Source: Edaphobacter modestus
GTDB lineage: Bacteria; Acidobacteriota; Terriglobia; Terriglobales; Acidobacteriaceae
DNA length: 64,000 bases
Direction: 5' to 3'
Assembly: GCF_004217555.1 (NCBI RefSeq)
Contig: NZ_SHKW01000001.1
Span: 4,836,001 to 4,900,000, forward strand
A program made the translations under genes and the position numbers. The notes under the pieces were generated by a model. It made no database searches. It was not told the DNA's origin and worked only from the letters and a program-made list of their open reading frames with translations. Positions 17,647-27,003 of the stretch are shown piece after piece (within the stretch, counting starts at the first letter, position 1; every line of letters begins with the position of its first letter).

Positions 17647-20595
17647 ATGGAATCGAGCAGGACACTGAAGTTCTTTTTGTTTTTTTTGATTGCCTTGGCG
17701 TCTCTGGAAGGTCGAGCGCAGCAGCCTGCGGGAGCCTCGGTGCATGGCGTTGTCACCGATCCGGACGGAGCCGTGATTCCCGGAACCACGGTGACCCTTA
17801 CTCCTGTGAAGGGAAAGGCAGGCGTTGTTCAGTCGGGCAATGACGGCGCGTATACGATTACCGGCGTTGCACCCGGAGTTTACTCGGTAACTGCGACAAC
17901 AACCGGATTCGCAACGTTTGTACGGCAGGGAGTTCGCGTTACGGCAGGGCAATCGCTGGTGCTCGATGTTAAGATGGCCCTCCAGGTCGAATCGCAGGAA
18001 GTTCAGGTTACTGCGCAAAGCCAGCAGGTCAGCGTAGACGCAGACAGCAATGCCAGCTCGACGGTAATCAAAGGCAAAGATCTGGATGCATTATCGGACG
18101 ATCCGGACGAGTTGTCCTCGGAGCTTTCGGCGCTTGCCGGGCCAGCGGCAGGCCCCAGCGGGGGCCAGATTTACGTGGATGGGTTTACAGGCGGGCAGCT
18201 CCCGCCGAAATCGTCCATCCGTGAGATTCGCATCAATCAGAATCCTTTCTCGGCGCAGTACGACAAGCTGGGATATGGAAGGGTCGAGGTCTTCACAAAG
18301 CCAGGGACCGACAAGTATCACGGAAATTACAGCATTCAGGGCGGAGATAAGTCATTCAACACGTCGAATCCCTTTCTCGGTCAGAGCAATAACCAGCCGG
18401 ACTATCACACGGTCTTCATGATCGGCAGCATCAGCGGTCCGATCAATCGCTTCTCCTCGTTCACCGTGGGGGGATCGCATCGCAATATCCAGGACAACTC
18501 GATCGTCAACCCCGGCGGCTATTACGCCAGTTCCGCGGATGCGACTACACCGTGTCTTCCCGGAGATCGGACTTGTACCTACTATTCGTCTTATCCGGAG
18601 GCAGCCCGTGCGGTTCCTCACCCGCAGACGCGCAGCGATATCTCCCCACGCGTCGACTTCGCCCTCGGCGATAAAAACACTCTGACGGTCCGATATCAGT
18701 ACTACGTCAATGGCATACAGAACAATGGAATCGGAAACACGAATCTGCCGACCGCGGGATACAACAGCGAGGCGACTGAGCACACGGTGCAGATAAGCGA
18801 TACGCAGATCGTAAGCTCGCACGTTATCAACGAGACACGATTTGAGTATCAGAGAGAGTATTCCACGCAGGACCCGCTGAGCACAGATCCTGCACTGTCG
18901 GTACAGGGTATTTTCACTGCAGGTGGATCGAGCCTGGGAACGCAGCGTAGCACGTCAAACCATATTGAGGTCCAGAACTACACCTCGATCGCACTTGAGA
19001 AGCACTTTCTGCGACTGGGTGGAAGGTTGCGTACGACGGGAGAATCCTTAACCTCGACTCAAAATTCAAACGGTACCTTTACGTACTCTTATTTGCTGGA
19101 TCCCTGCACGGATTCGAACCCAAGTATCACGAAACCGAGCAACTGCGCGCCAAACGTTACTACACCGTGCGACCAGGCGAACGCCGGCATCTCTTCCTAT
19201 CAGTGCGGCACACCGGGGCAGTATGCTATTACGCAGATCAACAAGCCCACGGTGCACGCACGTCTGACCGATGTTGGCCTGTATGCGGAGGACGACTGGA
19301 AGCCGAAGCAGAATCTAACGATCAGCTTCGGTCTCCGTTACGAGGCGCAAAATGTCATCAATAGTGCGCATGATGTGGCTCCACGTGTGTCCTTTGCCTG
19401 GGGCATCCCGCGTGGCAAGGGAAAGTCTCCCACTACGGTGGTACGCGGAGGATACGGAATCTTTTACGACCGGTTCTCTCTGGATAACTATGTAAACACG
19501 CTGCAGTTGGATGGCTCAGCCCAGGTAAGGTCGACTTTCATCAACCCGGGAAGCTCGTGCGGCCCTCTCACGTCGCAGGATTGTGGATCCTCAACGCCGA
19601 GCCGGGCGACGATCTACACGATGGGAAACAGCATTCGCAGCTCATACACACTGCAGGCAGCGCTGGGGATCGACCAGCAGCTAGGCCGCGCCGGGACGAT
19701 CTCGGTGAACTACCTCAATGCCCGTGGAGTGCACGAGTATTTGAGTCGCAACTTCTTTGATGCCGCCACCCCCGGCACCCCATATAACTATCAGTTTCAA
19801 TCAGGGGGCGTTTACCGCCAGAACCAGTTGATGGTTAACGGAAATGCGCGTGTGCGTATGGTGAATCTCTTCGGCTTTTATGCCTTGAGCTTTGCGGATG
19901 CGAACACCTCCGGCGCCACCTTCTTTCCGACCAGCAACACCGACACGCGCGTAGACTATGGACGCGCAACTTTTGCACGGCGCCAGTTTGCGGTGGTCGG
20001 CGGAAGCATGCAACTCCGTTATGGCATCACGGCCAGCCCGTTTGTGATTGCCCAGGCAGGCACACCCTATAACATCACCAGCGGTCTCGATCCATTTGGA
20101 TCTTCGATCTATAACGCTCGTCCATATTTTGTGAATGGCGATCGTGGCAATTGCGCAAACTCTGCGGATTTCAGCGCGACGCAAACTGGAAGTCTGGCTC
20201 CGGTTCCGATCGACTATTGCACGGGGCCGGTGAACGCCACGATCAATCTTCGTATCGCGAAGGTCTTCGGCTTTGGAGAGAGAACCGGTGCGGCTGCGAC
20301 CTCCGGAGACTCCGGGCAGAATCGGCGAGGCAATCGTGGAGGTGGCAGTGGCGGCGGGAGCCGTGGCGGTTCTGGCGGTGGTCCCATGGGAATGGGTGGG
20401 GCTAACTCCGGACGACGCTACTCCTTTACTCTTGGAGCCCAGGCTCTCAATCTCTTCAATATGGTGCCTTACGGAACTCCCACGAGCAGCTTGAGTTCGC
20501 CACGGTTCGGCCAATTCACAACCCTGGCCACGGGACCCTTCAGCTCTCAAACGGCGGTCCGTCGCATCATGTTGCAGGCCTCCTTCAACTTCTAA
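17647..20595 (+). CDS. TonB-dependent receptor, Oar-like, with N-terminal carboxypeptidase-regulatory-like domain
   Basis: Large outer-membrane beta-barrel protein (982 residues) that probably imports or binds a polymer, often a saccharide, using TonB energy. A signal peptide (ending near GRAQQ) is followed by a carboxypeptidase regulatory-like domain (ASVHGVVTDPDGAVIPGTTVTL ... GVYSVTATTTGFATF) at about residues 28-110, then a plug (GQIYVDGFTGGQLPPKSSIREIRINQNPFSAQYDKLGYGRVEVFTKPGTDKYHG) and a barrel ending in an aromatic residue (LQASFNF), as outer membrane insertion requires. A Gly/Ser/Arg-rich stretch at about residues 885-920 looks like an extended loop. AGGAG lies before the ATG. Substrate unknown; the DUF5666 gene is just upstream. 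Confidence 0.9.
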   Translation: MESSRTLKFFLFFLIALASLEGRAQQPAGASVHGVVTDPDGAVIPGTTVTLTPVKGKAGVVQSGNDGAYTITGVAPGVYSVTATTTGFATFVRQGVRVTAGQSLVLDVKMALQVESQEVQVTAQSQQVSVDADSNASSTVIKGKDLDALSDDPDELSSELSALAGPAAGPSGGQIYVDGFTGGQLPPKSSIREIRINQNPFSAQYDKLGYGRVEVFTKPGTDKYHGNYSIQGGDKSFNTSNPFLGQSNNQPDYHTVFMIGSISGPINRFSSFTVGGSHRNIQDNSIVNPGGYYASSADATTPCLPGDRTCTYYSSYPEAARAVPHPQTRSDISPRVDFALGDKNTLTVRYQYYVNGIQNNGIGNTNLPTAGYNSEATEHTVQISDTQIVSSHVINETRFEYQREYSTQDPLSTDPALSVQGIFTAGGSSLGTQRSTSNHIEVQNYTSIALEKHFLRLGGRLRTTGESLTSTQNSNGTFTYSYLLDPCTDSNPSITKPSNCAPNVTTPCDQANAGISSYQCGTPGQYAITQINKPTVHARLTDVGLYAEDDWKPKQNLTISFGLRYEAQNVINSAHDVAPRVSFAWGIPRGKGKSPTTVVRGGYGIFYDRFSLDNYVNTLQLDGSAQVRSTFINPGSSCGPLTSQDCGSSTPSRATIYTMGNSIRSSYTLQAALGIDQQLGRAGTISVNYLNARGVHEYLSRNFFDAATPGTPYNYQFQSGGVYRQNQLMVNGNARVRMVNLFGFYALSFADANTSGATFFPTSNTDTRVDYGRATFARRQFAVVGGSMQLRYGITASPFVIAQAGTPYNITSGLDPFGSSIYNARPYFVNGDRGNCANSADFSATQTGSLAPVPIDYCTGPVNATINLRIAKVFGFGERTGAAATSGDSGQNRRGNRGGGSGGGSRGGSGGGPMGMGGANSGRRYSFTLGAQALNLFNMVPYGTPTSSLSSPRFGQFTTLATGPFSSQTAVRRIMLQASFNF

Positions 20596-20609
20596 GACCA
20601 GAAAATGCG

Positions 20610-20633
20610 GCGCGGCCCATGACTCGGCCGCGC
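20610..20633 (+). terminator. intrinsic terminator after the TonB-dependent receptor
   Basis: An 8-bp all-GC stem (20610-20617 with 20626-20633), an 8-nt loop and a T-rich tail TCTTTCTATTT follow the receptor stop by 15 nt. Confidence 0.75.
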
Positions 20634-20717
20634 TCTTTCTATTTAAGCCACTTCCAATAATTCGGTCTTCAGGGTATAAGCGCGCTACTATAGTCCCGTG
20701 CGAGGCTCCCTACGGTC

Positions 20718-22223
20718 ATGCAGTCGCTCCATCGCGTTCTGAGGGCGGTTCTAGCCTGGATCCTGCTGTTGTGCGTCCTGCTGTTCGTTATCTGGAGCCG
20801 CCATTGGCCACTCGTAGGCGATGCATCTCTCATCCACTACATATGCTTTCTGATGGACCATGGGATGGCCCCTTACCGCGACCTGGGCGATATGAATATG
20901 CCTGGCGTCTACATCATCGAGTGGGTCGTGATGCACACGTTCGGTGGAGGGGATCTCGCCTGGCGGCTCTTCGACTTCACGCTGATGGCGGCCGCTGCTG
21001 CAGCCATCTTCGCTATCACCCTTCCCTACGACTGGTTCGCCGGATGCTTCGCGGCCGGATTGTTGATCCTGGTCCATGGCCGGGATGGACTTGGCCAGGC
21101 GGGGCAACGGGATCTCACGATGGCGATCTGCTTACTGATTTCAATTGCATTTCTCTTCCACGGAGTGCGCAGGAATCGTTCATGGCCCTTTGCTCTCTTC
21201 GGATTTTTTTCTGGTGTGGCCGCAACGATCAAACCAACCATTCTGCCGTTTGGAGTGGTCCTGCTGCTCTTGGCGCTCATCACCCTGCGAAGGCGAGGAA
21301 AGGCAGCCTATGGGCCGGCGTGGTCGGCTTCGGCAGGTCTTACGATCGGCCCGGCAGTCGCGCTTCTCTTTCTCCTGAAATGGCATGCGGCTGAAGCTTT
21401 TCTCGAGGGTCTATCCGGAATCGTTCCTTATTACGCCAGCCTGGGACATCGGCCATTCGGCTTTCTATTGCTTCACAGTATTTCTCCCTTGTTGCCGGTT
21501 GTCCTGCTGTGGCTCCTGCTGGCGGTTGTGAGACCCCACCTCAGTTGGGAGCGTCTGGCACTTCTGTGCGGCATCGGATTCGGGCTTATCTCTTACATCG
21601 TTCAGGCACGCGGCTATCCTTATTACCGCTATCCGTTACTGGTCTTTCTGCTGCCCCTGATGGCGATCGACTTTACGAGCGCTTTGCGATTGCGTTCGGC
21701 GGCTCGTGTCATCGCTTTCTCAGGGCTGATCGTGGGTTCCGTGATCATCGCTCCGACCTCGATCTTTCTTATCCATCAATACGAAACGCACGCGGACTTT
21801 ATTACGTCGCTCGAAGAGAGTTTGGACCGACTTGGTGGGCCCGAGCTTTCGGGTCATATTCAATGCATTGATTCCATCTCCGGTTGCGGTTCGACTTTGT
21901 ACAGGATGCGCCTGGTCCAATCGACCGGAGTGCTCTCGGATTTCCTGCTCTTCGGTCCGGAGACAACCCCGGTTGTTCGCACTACACGCGAGCAGTTCCG
22001 TCGTGCCTTCGCGAGAAATCCGCCTCGAGTCATCGTAGTAAGCAGCTGGCTTCACATCGATGGTCCCGGTGATTACCGGAAGCTGGCAAGATGGCCCGAG
22101 TTCGCAGAGTATCTCTCGACGGAGTATCTCCTGAAAACGGAATGGACTCCCGGTCGACCGAATCACTGGTGGAGCCGCAAGCAATCGCCGGACGGATATA
22201 GGATCTATGTCCTGAAAGATTGA
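20718..22223 (+). CDS. multi-pass membrane protein, GT39/ArnT-like glycosyltransferase (GT-C fold)
   Basis: Integral membrane protein of 501 residues with about 10-11 hydrophobic segments and a soluble C-terminal part. The first periplasmic loop carries WPLVGDASLIHYICFLMDHGMAPYRDLGDMNMPGVYIIEW. This has the conserved acidic residue after the first helix, and the APYRD motif, seen in GT39/ArnT-like dolichyl- or polyprenyl-phosphate sugar transferases. The C-terminal domain (about 370-501) has no recognised motif. Single-gene unit between a terminator and the next hydrolase gene. A role in cell-surface glycosylation is likely but acceptor and donor cannot be read. Confidence 0.65.
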   Translation: MQSLHRVLRAVLAWILLLCVLLFVIWSRHWPLVGDASLIHYICFLMDHGMAPYRDLGDMNMPGVYIIEWVVMHTFGGGDLAWRLFDFTLMAAAAAAIFAITLPYDWFAGCFAAGLLILVHGRDGLGQAGQRDLTMAICLLISIAFLFHGVRRNRSWPFALFGFFSGVAATIKPTILPFGVVLLLLALITLRRRGKAAYGPAWSASAGLTIGPAVALLFLLKWHAAEAFLEGLSGIVPYYASLGHRPFGFLLLHSISPLLPVVLLWLLLAVVRPHLSWERLALLCGIGFGLISYIVQARGYPYYRYPLLVFLLPLMAIDFTSALRLRSAARVIAFSGLIVGSVIIAPTSIFLIHQYETHADFITSLEESLDRLGGPELSGHIQCIDSISGCGSTLYRMRLVQSTGVLSDFLLFGPETTPVVRTTREQFRRAFARNPPRVIVVSSWLHIDGPGDYRKLARWPEFAEYLSTEYLLKTEWTPGRPNHWWSRKQSPDGYRIYVLKD

Positions 22224-22332
22224 TCGATTTCAACGAGCCGATCCTACACACACGAGGGAGCAGTGGCTGCTTCGTTGTACAGCGCGCGATGTGTTCTAAT
22301 TCTGGCCAAGCTTATGACATGCGGAGGAAAAG

Positions 22333-24345
22333 ATGCGGAAGGGCATCTCGGCTTGGCTGTTGCTGTTTTCTGTACGAATGATGTCGGCACAGATACCGGA
22401 CGGAGGCAAGGCCGTTGTTGAAGGCGCGGCCGGAAGCTTGATTCTTGGCAATCGTGTCATCGCGGCTCGGTGCAATGCAAACGGACCGGGACTTCATCTT
22501 GAACTGAAGGACATGCTGGCGAATCGCACGTTGCCTCTGGACGGTCCTTTCAGCATTTTGTTCGCGGATGGCACGATCGTACGCGGAGATCAGATGCACG
22601 TGGTTCAGCGTCCCGTGACTACGGAGATGAAGGCCAATACAGCGGCCTCCCGGGAGTCAGAACGATTTACGGGCAAAGCGATCCATGCCGTGCTCGAGGA
22701 TGAGCAAAGCGGCCTGCGCGTCCGGTGGAGCCTGGAGTTGCGCGATGGTTCGAGGTACATACGTCAGGTCTATACGCTTGAGGCTCCGACGCACGACCTG
22801 GCAATGCGCAGCGTGCGCCTGATCGATATCAGGCCAGCGGATGACGTGCTTCGCAACACAAGAGTGGTAGGAACGGTCGCCGGCTCACCGATCGCTTCGG
22901 GAGATTTCTTTCTCGGATTCGAACACCCACTCTCCATCAGCCGCGTCGTGCACGGTGAAGCGACGGCAGATCTGGAACGTACGCTGCCGCTCGTAAAAGG
23001 CCAGTCCATTACCTATTCATCGGTCGTGGGAGTCGTCCCGAGCGGTCAGCTGCGGCGAGGCTTTCTGGAATATCTCGAACGGGAACGTGCACATCCCTAT
23101 AGAACGTTCCTTCACTACAACTCCTGGTACGACATGGGATTTTTTACGCCATACGATCAGGCGATGGCGCTCGATCGAGTCCGGACGTTCGGTGAAGAGC
23201 TGCACGAGAAGCGCGGCGTCACGATGGACTCATTTCTCTTCGACGATGGCTGGGACGATCATGCCTCGCTGTGGAGTTTCAACAAAGGCTTTCCCAATGG
23301 TTTTGTGCCGATTCGCGAAGCGGCACAGAAGTACGGGTTCACGCCGGGCGTGTGGTTGTCTCCATGGGGAGGCTATTCGAAACCGAAGCAGGAGCGCGTG
23401 AAGTTCGGCCAGGTGCAGGGCTTCGAGATTGTTAGCGGAGGTTTCGCCCTCTCGGGACCGAAGTACTATGAGCGGTTTCGCGATGTCTGTCTGAAGATGA
23501 TTCGCGAACAGGGCGTGAACCAGTTCAAATTTGATGGAACCGGCAATGTCAACCATGTCGTTGCTGGAAGCAGCTTTGACAGCGACTTCGATGCGATGAT
23601 CCATCTGATCGATGATCTCCGGGAAGCGAAACCGGATATCTACATCAATCTCACAACAGGAACAACTGCGTCACCATTCTGGCTGCGCTATGCCGATTCC
23701 ATCTGGCGTGGCGGAGAGGATGATGCCCTGGCCGGTGTAGGAACGAAACGTGAACGGTGGATTACCTATCGCGATGCGCAGACCTATGAGCGAATCGTCG
23801 CCAAAGGGCCGCTGTTTCCTCTGAGCTCGCTTATGCTGCATGGAATTATCTATGCCCGTTATGACGAGCGATTGAAGGATGATCCGGGCGACGACTTTTC
23901 GAACGAGGTGCGCTCCTACTTCGGCACCGGGACGCAGCTGCAGGAGATGTATCTGACGCCGGATCTTCTTTCGGAGAAGAACTGGGACACACTGGCCGAG
24001 GCCGCTCGGTGGTCGCGCAACAATGCGAGCGTGTTGAAGGATACGCACTGGGTAGGCGGAGATCCGGCATGGCTGGATGTGTACGGTTGGGCGTCGTGGT
24101 CGAAGGAGAAGAGCATTCTGGTGCTGCGCAATCCCTCCGATAAGCCGCAGGAGATCTCGCTTGATGTAGCCACAGTTCTGGAGCTTCCTGAGAGTGCCGC
24201 ACAAAACTTCTCAGCGCACAGTCCCTGGAGGGAAGATACGGAGAGAGTCTCGGTCGAGTTGAAAGCAGGCACGCCGCACCGCTTTCAACTTAATCCATTC
24301 GAGGTCTTGACCCTGGAGCTTCAACCATCAGGTCAAAAACAATAG
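22333..24345 (+). CDS. exported alpha-galactosidase-like glycoside hydrolase (GH36/GH27 clan type)
   Basis: Predicted periplasmic glycosidase of 670 residues with an N-terminal signal peptide (MRKGISAWLLLFSVRMMSAQ). An N-terminal beta-domain (to about 250) is followed by a TIM barrel. Its motifs are FLHYNSWYDMG, MDSFLFDDGWDDHASLW, TPGVWLSPWGGYSKPKQ and NQFKFDGTGN, the last giving a K-x-D nucleophile as in GH27/GH36. ADSIWRGGEDDAL is a candidate site for the acid/base Asp. A C-terminal beta-sandwich follows. The overall match to classical GH36 is loose, so the sugar specificity is uncertain. The stop codon lies inside the terminator stem shared with the convergent M61 gene. Confidence 0.72.
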   Translation: MRKGISAWLLLFSVRMMSAQIPDGGKAVVEGAAGSLILGNRVIAARCNANGPGLHLELKDMLANRTLPLDGPFSILFADGTIVRGDQMHVVQRPVTTEMKANTAASRESERFTGKAIHAVLEDEQSGLRVRWSLELRDGSRYIRQVYTLEAPTHDLAMRSVRLIDIRPADDVLRNTRVVGTVAGSPIASGDFFLGFEHPLSISRVVHGEATADLERTLPLVKGQSITYSSVVGVVPSGQLRRGFLEYLERERAHPYRTFLHYNSWYDMGFFTPYDQAMALDRVRTFGEELHEKRGVTMDSFLFDDGWDDHASLWSFNKGFPNGFVPIREAAQKYGFTPGVWLSPWGGYSKPKQERVKFGQVQGFEIVSGGFALSGPKYYERFRDVCLKMIREQGVNQFKFDGTGNVNHVVAGSSFDSDFDAMIHLIDDLREAKPDIYINLTTGTTASPFWLRYADSIWRGGEDDALAGVGTKRERWITYRDAQTYERIVAKGPLFPLSSLMLHGIIYARYDERLKDDPGDDFSNEVRSYFGTGTQLQEMYLTPDLLSEKNWDTLAEAARWSRNNASVLKDTHWVGGDPAWLDVYGWASWSKEKSILVLRNPSDKPQEISLDVATVLELPESAAQNFSAHSPWREDTERVSVELKAGTPHRFQLNPFEVLTLELQPSGQKQ

Positions 24346-24366
24346 CGCCTCGCAAAGAGGCGCTAT
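24342..24366. terminator. bidirectional hairpin between convergent glycosidase and M61 genes
   Basis: A perfect 10-bp stem (24342-24351 with 24357-24366) with a 5-nt loop. The TAG stop of the glycosidase (24343-24345) is within the left arm. There is no T run, so termination may need Rho or the hairpin may act mainly as an mRNA 3' end. Confidence 0.6.
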
Positions 24367-24384
24367 CGCTAGTCTGGGTGTTGC

Positions 24385-26277
24385 TTACTTCGAGATTGTT
24401 TCCGGCTTTGTGAGGGGAGTGGTGATGTCGTCGAGGTATGCAGGTGTTCCATCGATTCGTTGCAGCACCGGATATCGCTCACCCTCGTGGTAATCGATAT
24501 CCGCGGTGGAGACGAAGGTATCAGCCTGCAGAATGAGGTGAATTGACTCGGTCTTTCCTTTAGCCTCTTGGATAGCCGTCTTCAAGGCATCGCTGGAGAA
24601 GATCGTTCCGTTGACGGCGAGAACCTTTTGCCCAGGAGCGAGATTTGCCTTATCCGCAGGTCCTCCCCAGCGGACATCCGTGATGACGCCTTCACCCGTA
24701 ACGCGCAGCCCGAGGGAGTACCAGACGTTGATTCCGCCGGCGCGTCTTCCTCCTGCGCTGGCCATCGTCCGTTCGGAGACGCTGGGCTTGTCCGTGAAGA
24801 CAAGTTTGTATCCGCCGCGCTCGATACCATCGAGATCCGCGTGGGGATTGATGTTGTCGATGCGCTCATGAATGAACGTAGTCCAGTCATATTTGACGAC
24901 CTGATTAAGGTCGGCAACAAGCTCGTCGCGGTTATAGGGAACGACGAGTGGACCGGTGTTGCCGCCTTTTGCCAGGAAAATGTGCAGGAAATCGGTGAGT
25001 GACTTCTTGTTATTCGTCTGTTTGCGAATGAGCGTATCCGCATCCAGCCAGAAGAGTTCGCCCTCCTGGTAGTAGTCCTGACCGCGCCGCCAGTTGGACC
25101 AGGCCGGATTGCCTCCGCGAAGGATGCTGGCGGCGATGGCGGTGTCCTCGGTGGAGCGCCACTGGCGGCCAGGCTTGTAATCCAGATTTGCTGCCGACAT
25201 CGCCAGCAGGTCTCGATACTCCGCTTGGGACTTCAGGCCAGAACGCGCGGCCAGCACGTTGCCCAAATACTGCGTCATTCCTTCGTAGACCCACAGCAAC
25301 GAGCCCTGCTGCATCTTCGCGAAATCGTCCTGGTAAAGGTTGTAAGGGCGACGATATTTTCCGTTCCAGGAGTGCGTAAACTCATGCGCCAGAAGATCGG
25401 CCTCCGCAAGCTGGTGCGCGTCGTCTGAAAAGCCCTTCTCTCCGACGCCGTTATCGGAGGATTGACCGTGTTCGAGCCCTTCTCCGCCAGCTACGTCAGA
25501 GAGCGTCAGCAGGAGGTGGTAGACGTTGTAGTGACGCGAGTCGTACGCAGCCCCAGTCTCGCGGACGAGATTATTCAACTCCGTGAGCAGGGCAGGGCGG
25601 AGATTTGAATCTCCAGGCAGGTCCGACACAACATCGATATAGTGCTTCGGTGTGACTTCGGGAGCGAGCGCGAATTCGTGAAAGTACTCTCCGGCGATGA
25701 CGGGGGAGTCTTCCAGTTGCTCAACAGTGGTTGCGGCGTAGTGGGTGGTGCCGCCGGCAGGATGTTGCGGATCGTATCCGTCCGTGGGGGTGAGAGCGGT
25801 GCCGATACCCCAGCCTTTGGGAACCGTAACGGAGGGCTGGATCGCGATCTCCTTCACCGGCTTGTTGGCGGGATAAAGAAGAAGCTTCTCCCATTCCAAT
25901 ACCGCCAGCTTCTGGCTCACGCGGGACGTGACGATGCAGTCCAGATGAGCGTGCAGCGTTGTTACGCCTGCCGGCACAGTGACGTGGAACTGATACATAT
26001 CCCGATCGTCACGTCGCCAGACAAGGGGCTTGCCGTTGGCGGTGAAGACCACCCCTGTGATGTCGCTCACCGGTCCGGTAGGGCGATGGTTTCCTGGGAT
26101 CCATTCCGGCGTCGTGAGCGAAACCGTACCGGATCTGACCGGGATGTCGAGCTCCGCGTGATAGATCTTGCGCGGAGCATCGGACAGATCGGCGGTGATC
26201 CGAATCGGAGTTTCCTGGGCAACGGCAGATGCGGTTATGAGCAAGGCCAGCGGAAGAACGGCAGAACGAATGGACAT
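24385..26277 (-). CDS. M61 family metallopeptidase (glycyl aminopeptidase-like) with PDZ domain
   Basis: Exported zinc peptidase of about 630 residues. The ATG at 26277 gives a signal peptide (MSIRSAVLPLALLITASAVAQ); the open frame extends to 26355 but the extra residues look non-native. An N-terminal beta-sandwich is followed by the gluzincin domain with LAHEFTHSWNGKYRRP (HExxH variant HEFTH) and LLWVYEGMTQYLGN providing the distal Glu. A PDZ domain near the C-terminus reads GGPADKANLAPGQKVLAVNGT. This order is standard for M61. Family members release N-terminal Gly or Ala from peptides; the PDZ may recruit substrates. Convergent with the glycosidase gene. Confidence 0.9.
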   Translation of the reverse strand: MSIRSAVLPLALLITASAVAQETPIRITADLSDAPRKIYHAELDIPVRSGTVSLTTPEWIPGNHRPTGPVSDITGVVFTANGKPLVWRRDDRDMYQFHVTVPAGVTTLHAHLDCIVTSRVSQKLAVLEWEKLLLYPANKPVKEIAIQPSVTVPKGWGIGTALTPTDGYDPQHPAGGTTHYAATTVEQLEDSPVIAGEYFHEFALAPEVTPKHYIDVVSDLPGDSNLRPALLTELNNLVRETGAAYDSRHYNVYHLLLTLSDVAGGEGLEHGQSSDNGVGEKGFSDDAHQLAEADLLAHEFTHSWNGKYRRPYNLYQDDFAKMQQGSLLWVYEGMTQYLGNVLAARSGLKSQAEYRDLLAMSAANLDYKPGRQWRSTEDTAIAASILRGGNPAWSNWRRGQDYYQEGELFWLDADTLIRKQTNNKKSLTDFLHIFLAKGGNTGPLVVPYNRDELVADLNQVVKYDWTTFIHERIDNINPHADLDGIERGGYKLVFTDKPSVSERTMASAGGRRAGGINVWYSLGLRVTGEGVITDVRWGGPADKANLAPGQKVLAVNGTIFSSDALKTAIQEAKGKTESIHLILQADTFVSTADIDYHEGERYPVLQRIDGTPAYLDDITTPLTKPETISK

Positions 26278-26364
26278 AAGGGGGCTTGTATCCTTCGAGA
26301 CGCGATAAGTTGGGTGGATAGACAAGAGACGAGTGATGCCGGCTGGGAGACGCAATAGAAAATC

Positions 26365-26931
26365 CTAGACCGCAAGTGTGGACTGAATGGCAGAGACGAT
26401 CCTTGAATCGTCAGGGGTAATCTCGGGCGAGAAACGGGCCACAACGTTGCCCTTACGGTCAACAAGGAACTTCTCGAAGTTCCAGAGTATCCCTGGTTCG
26501 GGATTAGTACTTGCTCCATTGTGTTTGTCGCGGAGAAAGCCGTTGAGCCGTTCGCGGAAGCCGGAGCGTGTCTCTCCAATCGCCTGAGGCTCGGTTTCGA
26601 TCAGAGCCCTGTAAAGCGGATGAATACCGTCTCCCGTGACTGCGATCTTTGCGAACAGAGGGAACTCTACGGAGTAATTCGTCTTGCAGAAAGAAGCGAT
26701 CTCGTCATCGCTACCCGGCTCCTGGGCTCCGAAGTCGTTCGCTGGAAAGCCGCAGACGACCAGGCCGACATCCCGGAACTCCGAGTAAAGCTTCTCAAGC
26801 GCTTCGTATTGAGGAGTCAGACCACATTGTGACGCTACATTGACGATGAGCAGGACCTTGTCACGGTAGTCGGCGAGCGATGCGGGCTCACCGGTGATGC
26901 GCTGGACGGGGATGTCGTAGAGGTTTGCCAT
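26365..26931 (-). CDS. glutathione peroxidase-family thiol peroxidase
   Basis: Peroxidase of 188 residues that reduces hydroperoxides, in bacteria usually with thioredoxin. The peroxidatic Cys is in NVASQCGLTPQYEALEKLY, the tetrad Gln in FGAQEPGS and the Trp in LWNFEKFLVD. The usual second Cys of FPCNQFG is Ala here (FPANDFG); a Cys in the helix IASFCKTNY is the remaining candidate for a resolving thiol. Cytoplasmic, with no signal peptide. It is 87 nt upstream of the M61 gene start on the same strand and is divergent from the permease gene. Confidence 0.9.
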   Translation of the reverse strand: MANLYDIPVQRITGEPASLADYRDKVLLIVNVASQCGLTPQYEALEKLYSEFRDVGLVVCGFPANDFGAQEPGSDDEIASFCKTNYSVEFPLFAKIAVTGDGIHPLYRALIETEPQAIGETRSGFRERLNGFLRDKHNGASTNPEPGILWNFEKFLVDRKGNVVARFSPEITPDDSRIVSAIQSTLAV

Positions 26932-27003
26932 GATAATTTACAGTGTATTCCCGGATAAAAGTTGATTGCTGGTTGACGAAGCAAGTTAGTATCGATTACG
27001 GCT

